Shown: positions 16,979-24,364 of the stretch, piece by piece
Layout of the letters: each line of letters begins with the position of its first letter
Position numbering within the stretch: the first letter of the stretch is position 1
NCBI RefSeq assembly: GCF_947486615.1
Contig: NZ_CANKUD010000002.1
Span: 248,001 to 312,000 of the forward strand
Direction of reading: 5' to 3'
From: an uncultured Modestobacter sp.
GTDB taxonomy: Bacteria > Actinomycetota > Actinomycetes > Mycobacteriales > Geodermatophilaceae
DNA length: 64,000 nt
The notes under the pieces: model-generated
The model's input: only the letters and a program-made list of their open reading frames with translations
Databases searched by the model: none
What the model was told of the DNA's origin: nothing
Made by a program: the position numbers and the translations under genes

Positions 16979-16981
16979 ACC

Positions 16982-17656
16982 TCAGAGCCCGGCGATCCGC
17001 AGGGCGCCGACCAGCTCGGCTGCGAACTCCGCGTAGCCGGCCTCGTTCGGGTGCACCGGATCCGCATAGAGCCCGTCACCGGAGCCGAGCCAGTCCTCGG
17101 CCACCGGGTCGATGAACGTCAGCCCCGCCGCGTCCGCCTCCTCGGAGAGCACGGCCCGGATCTCGTCGACCGCGTGACGGTCGATCCCGGGCGGGTCCAG
17201 CGGCCCCAGGACGATCACCTCGGCCGCGGGCACCTGCTCCCCGAGGGCTGCGTACAGGTCCCGGGCGGCCGCCCGGACGTCGGCCACCGGGTGGCCGACG
17301 TCGTTCGTGCTGCCCTGCACGACCACCACGTCGGGCTCGTCGGCCACCACGTCGGCCACCCGCGTGGCGTAGGGCCCACTGCCCGGCGCGGGATCGACGT
17401 AGCCGGTGCTCCCGACGCCCGCCAGGACCGGCGTCCAGCCCATCCCCTCAGCCGCGGCCGGCACGTACCCACCGCCGTCGTCCGAGGCGGCGGTGTACGA
17501 GTCGCCGAGGAACACCGCCCGGGCCGGCGGGCCCGACGGGTCGGCCTCCTGCGATGCCGCCTCCGTCCGGTCGGCGACCTCGGCATCCTCGTTGCTCGAG
17601 CAGCCAGCCAGCAGCAGGCCCACGGCGCAGGACAGGGCCACGATGGGTCTCTGCAC
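16982..17656 (-). CDS. SGNH/GDSL-family lipoprotein hydrolase
   Basis: The 224-residue product has a lipobox (LLLAGC, Cys19) for lipid anchoring outside the membrane. The SGNH blocks are present: block I FLGDSYT (catalytic Ser), block III GSTND (Asn) and block V DPVHPN (Asp/His). It is probably an esterase or lipase acting on acyl groups in the envelope. GTG 17656 is preceded by TACGCT 7 bases upstream and no Shine-Dalgarno, so the mRNA is likely leaderless. It stands alone, converging with the DUF1028 gene. Substrate unknown. Confidence 0.88.
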   Translation of the reverse strand: MQRPIVALSCAVGLLLAGCSSNEDAEVADRTEAASQEADPSGPPARAVFLGDSYTAASDDGGGYVPAAAEGMGWTPVLAGVGSTGYVDPAPGSGPYATRVADVVADEPDVVVVQGSTNDVGHPVADVRAAARDLYAALGEQVPAAEVIVLGPLDPPGIDRHAVDEIRAVLSEEADAAGLTFIDPVAEDWLGSGDGLYADPVHPNEAGYAEFAAELVGALRIAGL

Positions 17657-17663
17657 GGCACAG

Positions 17664-17669
17664 AGCGTA
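17664..17669 (-). promoter_or_regulatory. Putative -10 element of the GDSL lipoprotein gene (leaderless)
   Basis: TACGCT on the minus strand ends 7 bases before the GTG start at 17656. It matches TANNNT with the spacing expected when transcription begins at the start codon. Confidence 0.5.
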
Positions 17670-17729
17670 CGGACTGCCGGGCGTCGTCGGCGGGAGGCGA
17701 GCCGGGTCGTGGGGCGCCGTCCCCGCCGG

Positions 17730-18884
17730 TCAGCGCAGCAGGCTGCGGGCGATCACCATCCGCTGCACCTGGTTGGTGCCCTCGTAGATCTGGGTGATCT
17801 TCGCGTCGCGCATCATCCGCTCGACCGGGAAGTCCTGGGTGTAGCCGGCCCCGCCGAACAGCTGGACGGCGTCGGTGGTCACCTGCATGGCGGTGTCGGA
17901 GGCGAAGGCCTTCGCCGCCGCGGACACCCGGGTGACGTCCGGGCTCCCCTGCTCCCCCGCCGCCGCCGCGACGTAGACCAGGTGCCGGGCGGCCTGGATC
18001 TTCATGTCCATGTCGGCCAGCATGAACTGCACGCCCTGGAAGTCGGAGACGGCCGAGCCGAACTGGCGCCGGTCCTTGGTGTAGGCGACCGCGGCGTCCA
18101 GCGCGCCCTGCGCGACCCCGACGGCCTGCGCGCCGATGGTCGGCCGGGTGAAGTCCAGCGTCCGCAGCGCGGTCTTGAAGCCGGTGCCGGGCGCACCGAT
18201 GACCCGGTCGGCCGGGATGGTGCAGTCGGTGAAGTACAGCTCGCAGGTGGGCGAGCCCTTGATGCCCATCTTCTTCTCCTTGGGCCCCACGGCGAAGCCC
18301 GGGTCGTCGCGGTGCACGACGAAGGCGGAGATGCCGTTGGCCCCCTTCTCCGGGTCGGTGACCGCCATGACGGTGAACCACTCGGAGACGCTGGCGTTGG
18401 TGATCCACGCCTTTGTGCCGTTGAGCACCCAGGATTCGCCCTCGAGCCGGGCCCGGGTGCGCATCGCGGCGGCGTCGGAGCCGGCCTCCCGCTCGGACAG
18501 CCCGTAGCTGATCATCGCGTCGCCGGCGGCGATCGAGGGCAGCACCCGCTGCTTGAGGTCCTCGGACGCGGACAGGACGACCGGCACCGAACCGAGCTTG
18601 TTGACCGCGGGGATCAGCGAGGCGCTGACGTCGACCCGGGCGACCTCCTCGATCACGATGCAGGTGGCGATCGCGCCGGCGCCCTCGCCGCCGTAGGCCT
18701 CCGGGACGTGCGTGGCGTGGAAGCCCGCTGCGGTGAGCGCCTTCTGCGCCTCCACCGGGTAGCGGGAGTCGGCGTCCACCTCCGCGGCGAAGGGGGCGAT
18801 CTCCCGCTCGGCGATCTCGCGGACGGCTTCCCGGATGGCCTCGTGCTCGTCGGTGAGCGCGTAGAGCCCAGCGTTGTTACCCAC
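17730..18884 (-). CDS. Acyl-CoA dehydrogenase (FadE25-like)
   Basis: The 384-residue FAD enzyme oxidises acyl-CoA to trans-2-enoyl-CoA. It has the full three-domain family length, the ACAD motifs ISYGLSEREAGSDAAAMRT and the catalytic glutamate in QIYEGTNQVQRMVIAR near the C-terminus. It lies next to purE/purK, the position of fadE25 (Rv3274c) in M. tuberculosis, supporting orthology. GTG 18884 is preceded by TAACAT 6 bases upstream without a ribosome binding site, so it probably has its own leaderless promoter although it lies downstream of purE on the same strand. Chain-length preference cannot be read. Confidence 0.94.
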   Translation of the reverse strand: MGNNAGLYALTDEHEAIREAVREIAEREIAPFAAEVDADSRYPVEAQKALTAAGFHATHVPEAYGGEGAGAIATCIVIEEVARVDVSASLIPAVNKLGSVPVVLSASEDLKQRVLPSIAAGDAMISYGLSEREAGSDAAAMRTRARLEGESWVLNGTKAWITNASVSEWFTVMAVTDPEKGANGISAFVVHRDDPGFAVGPKEKKMGIKGSPTCELYFTDCTIPADRVIGAPGTGFKTALRTLDFTRPTIGAQAVGVAQGALDAAVAYTKDRRQFGSAVSDFQGVQFMLADMDMKIQAARHLVYVAAAAGEQGSPDVTRVSAAAKAFASDTAMQVTTDAVQLFGGAGYTQDFPVERMMRDAKITQIYEGTNQVQRMVIARSLLR

Positions 18885-18890
18885 GGGTAG

Positions 18891-18896
18891 ATGTTA
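18891..18896 (-). promoter_or_regulatory. Putative -10 element of the acyl-CoA dehydrogenase gene (leaderless)
   Basis: TAACAT on the minus strand ends 6 bases before the GTG at 18884. It lies between purE and fadE, suggesting fadE is transcribed independently of the purine genes. Confidence 0.5.
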
Positions 18897-18926
18897 AGCC
18901 CGGCCGGTCCACGCCAGGAAGCGACT

Positions 18927-18943
18927 CACCCCTGCGCGGGGTG
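18927..18943 (-). terminator. Possible weak terminator after purE
   Basis: A short hairpin pairs CACCCC (18927-18932) with GGGGTG (18938-18943) in the 64-bp purE-fadE gap. There is no clear T-tract, so termination is uncertain. Confidence 0.3.
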
Positions 18944-18948
18944 TCCGG

Positions 18949-19449
18949 TCAGGGCGCGATGCGCTGCTGCAGCGCGTCGTCCCGGGCGACGACGGACGCC
19001 GCCAGATCGGCCTGGAACCGCTCGACCGCGGCCCGCAGCGTGTCGTCGCCGGCCGCCAGGATGCGGACGGCGAGCAGGCCGGCGTTGCGCCCGCCGCCGA
19101 TCGACACCGTGGCCACCGGGACACCGGCCGGCATCTGCACGATGGAGAGCAGGCTGTCCAGCCCGTCGAGCCGGTCCAGCGGCCGGGGCACCCCGATCAC
19201 CGGCAGCGGCGTCGCCGCGGCGACCATCCCGGGCAGGTGCGCCGCTCCCCCGGCCCCCGCGATGACGACCCGCAGTCCGCGACCGGCTGCGGACTCGGCG
19301 TAGTCCAGCATCCGCCGGGGCGTGCGGTGGGCGGAGACGACGTGTGCCTCCCAGGGGACGTCGAACTCGGCCAGCGCCTGCGCGGCAGGCTCCATCATCG
19401 GCCAGTCGGAGTCGCTGCCCATCACGATGCCGACGATCGGGTCGCTCAC
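18949..19449 (-). CDS. purE: 5-(carboxyamino)imidazole ribonucleotide mutase
   Basis: The 166-residue class I PurE converts N5-CAIR to CAIR in purine biosynthesis. Motifs include [26 protein letters not shown] and [18 protein letters not shown] 19449 was chosen over the longer open frame (to 19515) because it gives the family N-terminus and has GGAG upstream. It follows purK by 37 bp on the same strand, the standard purK-purE pair. A weak hairpin lies after its stop. Confidence 0.96.
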   Translation of the reverse strand: MSDPIVGIVMGSDSDWPMMEPAAQALAEFDVPWEAHVVSAHRTPRRMLDYAESAAGRGLRVVIAGAGGAAHLPGMVAAATPLPVIGVPRPLDRLDGLDSLLSIVQMPAGVPVATVSIGGGRNAGLLAVRILAAGDDTLRAAVERFQADLAASVVARDDALQQRIAP

Positions 19450-19486
19450 GGTGGTGCTCCTCGGTGCTCGTCGTCGCTGCTCGTCA

Positions 19487-20692
19487 TCAGTGCTCGTCGT
19501 CGAAGGCGAAGGCACGGTCGACGACGCCGTCGGCCAGGTAGCGGGCGGCGGCCACCGCGCGGGCCCGCACCTCGGCCAGGTCCTCGCCCAGTGCGGTGAC
19601 GTGGCCGAGCTTGCGGCCGCGCCGTTGGCCCTTGCCGTACCAGTGCAGCTTCACGTCGGGCCAGTGCGCCATCAGGTGGTGCACCCGCTCGTCCAGCCCC
19701 GGTCCGGTCCAGTCGTCGTCCGCGGTCGCGCCGCCGAGCACGTTGGCCATCACGACCACCGGCGCGGTCATCGCCGTCGAGCCGAGCGGGTAGTCGAGGA
19801 CGGCGCGCAGGTGCTGCTCGAACTGGCTGGTGCGGGCGCCCTCGATCGTCCAGTGCCCGGAGTTGTGCGGGCGCATCGCCAGCTCGTTGACCAGCACGCC
19901 GTCTGCGGTCTCGAACAGCTCCACGGCCAGCATGCCCACCACGCCGAGCCGGTCGGCGATCCGGACGGCGAGCTCCTGCGCCACGGTGGCCTTCGCCTCG
20001 TCCAGGCCGGGGGCGGGGGCGTAGACCTCGTTGCACACACCGTCCCGCTGGACGGTCTCGACGACCGGCCAGACCGCGACCTGCCCGAACGGTGAGCGCG
20101 CCACCTGGGCGGACAGCTCCCGGACCATGGCGACCCGCTCCTCCGCCAGCAGCGGACCGTGCCGTTCCAGCAGGTCGGCCACCTCGTCCGGACCGCGGAC
20201 GACGAAGACGCCCTTGCCGTCGTATCCACCGCGGGGGGTCTTGAGCACCACCGGCCAGCCGACCTCGTCGGCGAACGTGGTGGCGTCGTGGACCGTGCGC
20301 ACCTCGGCCCAGGCCGGCTGCGGCTCGCCGGCCTCCGCGAGTGCCCGGCGCAGCACGAGCTTGTCCTGGGCGTGCACCAGCGCCGCCGGCCCGGGAGCGA
20401 CCCGGGTGCCTGCGGCCTCGAGTGCGCGCAGGTGCTCGGTGGGCACGTGCTCGTGATCGAAGGTGAGCACGGTGGCGCCCTCGACGAAGCGCCGCAGGTC
20501 CGCCAGCTCGTTGTGGTCACCGAGCTGCACGTCGGCCACGACGAGCGCCGCGGACTCGGCCGGGTCGGCGGCCAGCACCCGCAGCGACTGCCCCAGTGCG
20601 ATCGCCGCCTGGTGGGTCATCCGGGAGAGCTGCCCCCCGCCGACCATCGCCACCACGGGGAGTCCGGTGCGCCCGTCGAGAGTGGTGGTCAT
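19487..20692 (-). CDS. purK: 5-(carboxyamino)imidazole ribonucleotide synthase
   Basis: The 401-residue ATP-grasp enzyme carboxylates AIR with bicarbonate and ATP to N5-CAIR, the substrate of PurE. Visible are [13 protein letters not shown] at the N-terminus, the ATP-grasp segments [18 protein letters not shown] and [32 protein letters not shown] 20692 has GAGGCG upstream. It lies 14 bp downstream of the DUF2142 membrane-protein gene and may be read from the same transcript. Confidence 0.96.
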   Translation of the reverse strand: MTTTLDGRTGLPVVAMVGGGQLSRMTHQAAIALGQSLRVLAADPAESAALVVADVQLGDHNELADLRRFVEGATVLTFDHEHVPTEHLRALEAAGTRVAPGPAALVHAQDKLVLRRALAEAGEPQPAWAEVRTVHDATTFADEVGWPVVLKTPRGGYDGKGVFVVRGPDEVADLLERHGPLLAEERVAMVRELSAQVARSPFGQVAVWPVVETVQRDGVCNEVYAPAPGLDEAKATVAQELAVRIADRLGVVGMLAVELFETADGVLVNELAMRPHNSGHWTIEGARTSQFEQHLRAVLDYPLGSTAMTAPVVVMANVLGGATADDDWTGPGLDERVHHLMAHWPDVKLHWYGKGQRRGRKLGHVTALGEDLAEVRARAVAAARYLADGVVDRAFAFDDEH

Positions 20693-20706
20693 CAGAAGCG
20701 CCTCGA

Positions 20707-22371
20707 TCAGTCAGCGGGCCGATGCACGCCGTCGGAGTCTGTGGACAACGGACGGGACGGCACCGGAGGGGTGGAGACGAGCCAGCGCGACGTGTCGGCA
20801 CGAGTCGACCCGGTTGCCGGCGGCGCGGCGCGCCGGTCACCGTCTCCGGTCACGAAGGCTAGCGGCTCGCGCTCGGCATCGCCGACGCCGGCCGTCCGAG
20901 CCGGCGTCCCCCGTGGAGCCCCCAGGACGAGCACGGCGAGGCCGCTGGTCGCCACGACCGCCAGCACGACCGGCAGCAGGAAGCCGCCGGGCGGTGCCCA
21001 CCCGGCATCGTCGACGATCGGCGTGGCAGCCAGTCCGTAGCCGAAACGCCACAGCACCCAGCCGACGGCGGCAAGCTGCCCGACCGCCGTCAGCACGACG
21101 ACGACCGGGATGAGCTTCTGCACCAGCGTCCGCCCCGTGCGCTCGCGGAGGACCAACCCGACGGCCACCAGCGGCACGCCGATGGTGAACGGGAGCAGGT
21201 ACCGCCCCTGCCAGATCAGGCCCACCTCGCCCGCACCGGGCACCTGACCGACGATCGGGACGACCACCGTCGCCAGCGCGATCAGGAGGATGACCAACCG
21301 GGACCGGCGGTCCGCCAGCGCCCACGCCGCCAGCACCAGACACCCCACCAGGAAGGCCCAGATGACGACGGAGACCAACGGGCCGGGGGTGTCCCAGAAC
21401 GTGGCGATCTGCTGCTGCAGGTAGTACCGGCTCTGCATGGCCGCCGCACTGGCGGCCCGCAGCGGGTTCTCCAGCTGCGGCGCCGGCGCCCCGACGAGCG
21501 TGCTGGTGGGGTCCATCAGGGTGATCCAGGCCAGCGCACCACCACCGGCGACCACGGCCAGCGCCGCGGAGGCACCGACCCAGCGACCTCGAGCCTGCTG
21601 CCAGAACAGCCGCCCCGCCAGTAGCACCAGCACTCCGCCGATCAGGACCGCCATCACCCCGGATGCCGGCCGGGTGTTCACCAGCACGGCCCCGACGGCT
21701 GTGCCGGCGAACAGCCGGGCCGGCACGTTGTGACGCCCGGGGTCCAGCGCCAACGGCAGGAACAACGCCCAGGTCGCGAAGCCCGCGGCGATCTCCAACC
21801 CCGACGGGTTCACCACGCCGGCCATGAACATGGTGGTGGGGGTGATCGCGACCAGGCCGGCGGCCAGGGCGGCACGCGGGAAGCGCGTCGAGCGGAGCGC
21901 GGTCATGCCGATGGCCAGCATTCCCGAGACCAGGGCAGCGCTCACCAGCCGCATCGCGTAGACCGCCGGAGCCCCGTCGAGGACGAGGCCGGGCAAGCCG
22001 ACCACCGCGTAGTAGGCGACCGGGTACCGGCCCACCCAGGTGGCCACCTCGATGACCGTGCTGTCGGTGACCTGGAAGCCCGCCGAACACCCCGCGGAGA
22101 CGTCGAGCCGGAGCGAGAAGCACTGCGCCGTGCCGTCCGCCGTTCCGTAATAGGCCGGAACGCGCACCATGTCCACGCGACTGAACTGTTGTCCGGGGTT
22201 CTCCACCGGACGACCGACCAGCTGTCCGTTCACCACGCCGACCGCGTGCACGACCTGAGCCGACTCGTCGTAGCTGGCGAACAGCGGCACGGCCAGGCTC
22301 CAGGCGGAGGCGCCCAGGAAGAGGACGAGCCAGCAGGTCAAGAAGAACTGGATCCCACTGAGGCTTCTCAT
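20707..22371 (-). CDS. DUF2142 family polytopic membrane protein
   Basis: The ~554-residue protein has about 12 hydrophobic segments and DUF2142 hallmarks: an N-terminal membrane helix followed by FASYDESAQVVHAVGVVNGQ, NPSGLEIAAGFATWALFLP and the C-terminal IWQGRYLLPFTIGVPLVAVG. The architecture resembles GT-C membrane glycosyltransferases, and it sits beside a GT2 and a GtrA gene, so a role in lipid-linked sugar transfer is plausible. The start is uncertain: ATG 22371 or GTG 22380, neither with a good ribosome binding site. The soluble C-terminal tail (~65 residues) is low-complexity. Confidence 0.85.
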   Translation of the reverse strand: MRSLSGIQFFLTCWLVLFLGASAWSLAVPLFASYDESAQVVHAVGVVNGQLVGRPVENPGQQFSRVDMVRVPAYYGTADGTAQCFSLRLDVSAGCSAGFQVTDSTVIEVATWVGRYPVAYYAVVGLPGLVLDGAPAVYAMRLVSAALVSGMLAIGMTALRSTRFPRAALAAGLVAITPTTMFMAGVVNPSGLEIAAGFATWALFLPLALDPGRHNVPARLFAGTAVGAVLVNTRPASGVMAVLIGGVLVLLAGRLFWQQARGRWVGASAALAVVAGGGALAWITLMDPTSTLVGAPAPQLENPLRAASAAAMQSRYYLQQQIATFWDTPGPLVSVVIWAFLVGCLVLAAWALADRRSRLVILLIALATVVVPIVGQVPGAGEVGLIWQGRYLLPFTIGVPLVAVGLVLRERTGRTLVQKLIPVVVVLTAVGQLAAVGWVLWRFGYGLAATPIVDDAGWAPPGGFLLPVVLAVVATSGLAVLVLGAPRGTPARTAGVGDAEREPLAFVTGDGDRRAAPPATGSTRADTSRWLVSTPPVPSRPLSTDSDGVHRPAD

Positions 22372-22568
22372 GCGGCGCACGGCTCATGGGATCACAGGCG
22401 GATCGACGACGGCCGCTTCCTCGTCCCCTCGACACCTCGGCAGCCACAGTCTGCCCGTGCACCGAAATCCACCCCAGGCGTCCCACCCGACGCGACATCC
22501 GTCGACCGGGCGGCCCCAGACGGCGATGATGCTGGTGCTGCACCACTCCGCCAGGTAAAGAGGGTCCC

Positions 22569-23642
22569 GTGCTCTATTCAGACGTCGCTGTTCTCGTGCC
22601 CTGCCACAACGAGGTCAGGACGGTCGCAGACGTGGTCACGGCATTCAGTCGGGCGCTGCCGGGCGTCCGGGTGGTCGTGTGCGACAACAACTCCACCGAC
22701 GGGACCGCCCAGGCTGCCCGCGCTGCGGGCGCAACGGTCATCACCGAGCGACACCGCGGCAAGGGTTACGCCGTCCGGCGGCTCTTCTCCGACGTGGACG
22801 CCGACTACTACGTGATGGTGGATGGCGACGGCACCTACGACGCGGCTGCGGCGCCCGAGATGGTGCGCCTCATGCGCGACGAAGGCGTCGACACCGTCCT
22901 CGGTCAGCGCCGGGCCCACTCCAGCTCGGGGGCGGCCGAGTACCGGTCGGGTCACCAGCTGGGCAACCTCGTCTTCTCACGCACGTTCTCCAAGCTGTTC
23001 GACACGCAGTACGGCGACGTGCTCACCGGCTACCGCGGCTTCAGCCGGCGGTTCGTCAAGAGCTGCCCGCTGCTGGCCCGCGGCTTCGACGTGGAGATCG
23101 AGCTGAACGCGCACGGCGCATCCCTGGGGATGCCGCTGGCCGAGATCGAGACGGTGTACCGCGAACGGCCGCACGGGTCGGAGAGCAAGCTCAACACCTA
23201 CCGCGACGGCTTCCGGATCTTCCGTCGCCTCTTCCGCCTCTTCCGGGACTTCAAGCCGGCGGCCACCTTCGGTGCGCTGGGGATGATGATGGCCGCGATC
23301 GGCGCCTCCGTGGTCGCGCCGGTGCTCGTCCAGTACAGCCGGACCGGCCTGGTGCCCCGCTTCCCCACGCTGTTCGTGGTGATCGGGCTCTTCCTGGGAG
23401 CCCTGTTCCTGATCCTCACCGGGGCCATCCTCGAGCGGGCCAGCAGGGACCGGCTGGAACGCAACCGCCTCTCCTACCTGGCACAGCCCGCTCCTCGCCA
23501 GGTGCGGTGCGGGACCGACGATCGTGCCGACGACCCGACCATCGCGCCTGGTCGCCGGCGGCGTGCGCTGGTCGCAACCATCGAGCGTCCGGCCGACCTC
23601 GCCGACGGCCCCCTCCACCAGGGGCAGCAGGCCTCGTGCTGA
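22569..23642 (+). CDS. Family 2 glycosyltransferase (dolichyl-phosphate mannose synthase type) with two C-terminal membrane helices
   Basis: The 357-residue protein has the GT-A core VAVLVPCHNEVRTVADVV, CDNNSTDGTAQAA, MVDGDGTYD (DXD) and LTGYRGFSRRFVKS. Two hydrophobic segments follow (~residues 235-255 and 270-290). The layout matches polyprenyl-phosphate glycosyltransferases that make a lipid-linked sugar donor. GTG 22569 follows AGAGGG. Its partners are probably the GtrA-like flippase 152 bp downstream and the GT-C-like DUF2142 protein on the other strand. The last ~40 residues are low-complexity and may be poorly conserved. The sugar is unknown. Confidence 0.9.
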   Translation: MLYSDVAVLVPCHNEVRTVADVVTAFSRALPGVRVVVCDNNSTDGTAQAARAAGATVITERHRGKGYAVRRLFSDVDADYYVMVDGDGTYDAAAAPEMVRLMRDEGVDTVLGQRRAHSSSGAAEYRSGHQLGNLVFSRTFSKLFDTQYGDVLTGYRGFSRRFVKSCPLLARGFDVEIELNAHGASLGMPLAEIETVYRERPHGSESKLNTYRDGFRIFRRLFRLFRDFKPAATFGALGMMMAAIGASVVAPVLVQYSRTGLVPRFPTLFVVIGLFLGALFLILTGAILERASRDRLERNRLSYLAQPAPRQVRCGTDDRADDPTIAPGRRRRALVATIERPADLADGPLHQGQQASC

Positions 23643-23781
23643 GCGATGTCGGCGCGCGAACCGGCACCCGAACGGCCGCCCACCGGAATGGTCCCGGACG
23701 ACCGCTCGCGAAGCGTGATCGGTCAGCTGTCCGGCGTGACCCGATCACTGCCCGGCGCCTCCCGCGCTCGGCAGGCCGCCG

Positions 23782-23787
23782 TACAGT
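23782..23787 (+). promoter_or_regulatory. Putative -10 element of gtrA (leaderless)
   Basis: TACAGT ends 7 bases before the GTG start at 23795, with no Shine-Dalgarno between. It indicates a promoter separate from the upstream GT2 gene. Confidence 0.55.
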
Positions 23788-23794
23788 CTCCAGC

Positions 23795-24298
23795 GTGCTG
23801 AAGGGGAAGGTCGCGAGGCGGCTGGGCACGAGTTGGCGGCTGCTGCTCAAGGAGCTCAGCGCCTTCGGGGTCGTGGGCGTCGTCTGCTTCTTCATCGACG
23901 TCGGGCTGTTCCAGCTCCTCTATGCCCACACCGGCACCGGTGCGGTCACCGCCAAGCTCGTCTCGACGCTCGTGTCGATGACCGTGGCCTACGTGGGACA
24001 CCGCTACTGGTCGTTCTCCCACCGCGCCCGGACAGGGCTGCGCCGTGAGTACGTGCTGTTCGCCGTGATCAACGGTGCGACCCTGCTGCTGAGCCTGGGC
24101 ATCGTCGCCGGCGTCCGGTACGGCCTGGACCAGGAGGGCGCGCTGGTCATGCAGGCGGCGAACCTCGCCTCGATCGTCGTGGGCACCGCCGTGCGGTACC
24201 TCGCCTACCGCCGCTGGGTCTTCCCCGCGGCGGACTCACCGCACGCCCCGCCGGTCAGCGGGTCGCAGCCGGTGACCGTCACCGACGGCGCCGCCTGA
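23795..24298 (+). CDS. GtrA-like membrane protein (putative lipid-linked sugar flippase)
   Basis: The 167-residue protein has four hydrophobic segments and the GtrA signature FGVVGVVCFFIDVGLFQLLY near the N-terminus and NLASIVVGTAVRYLAYRRWVF at the C-terminal end. Family members help move polyprenyl-phosphate sugars across the membrane. GTG 23795 is supported by the N-terminal basic stretch and the -10 element 7 bases upstream; the open frame runs far upstream but overlaps the GT2 gene. A homologue (Rv3277) lies in the same place, next to purK, in M. tuberculosis. Confidence 0.87.
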   Translation: MLKGKVARRLGTSWRLLLKELSAFGVVGVVCFFIDVGLFQLLYAHTGTGAVTAKLVSTLVSMTVAYVGHRYWSFSHRARTGLRREYVLFAVINGATLLLSLGIVAGVRYGLDQEGALVMQAANLASIVVGTAVRYLAYRRWVFPAADSPHAPPVSGSQPVTVTDGAA

Positions 24299-24341
24299 CC
24301 CGCACCCGCACCCGCACCCGCACCCGCACCCGCACCCGCAC
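24299..24341. repeat. Hexanucleotide tandem repeat (CGCACC)n
   Basis: Six perfect copies of CGCACC plus a partial seventh begin just after the gtrA stop, between convergent gtrA and sbcC. It is noncoding and likely prone to length change. Confidence 0.9.
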
Positions 24342-24364
24342 GGTCTCTGACTGGTCGGCCGCAG

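Noticed and set aside
22381-22568. 188-bp gap between the DUF2142 and GT2 genes considered for a small gene
   Set aside because: Short open frames there lack a ribosome binding site and any recognisable sequence; it is most simply a divergent promoter region.
24299-24341. Tandem repeat considered as regulatory iteron or origin element
   Set aside because: It is a simple CGCACC hexamer repeat between convergent genes with no replication gene or AT-rich region nearby; slippage explains it.
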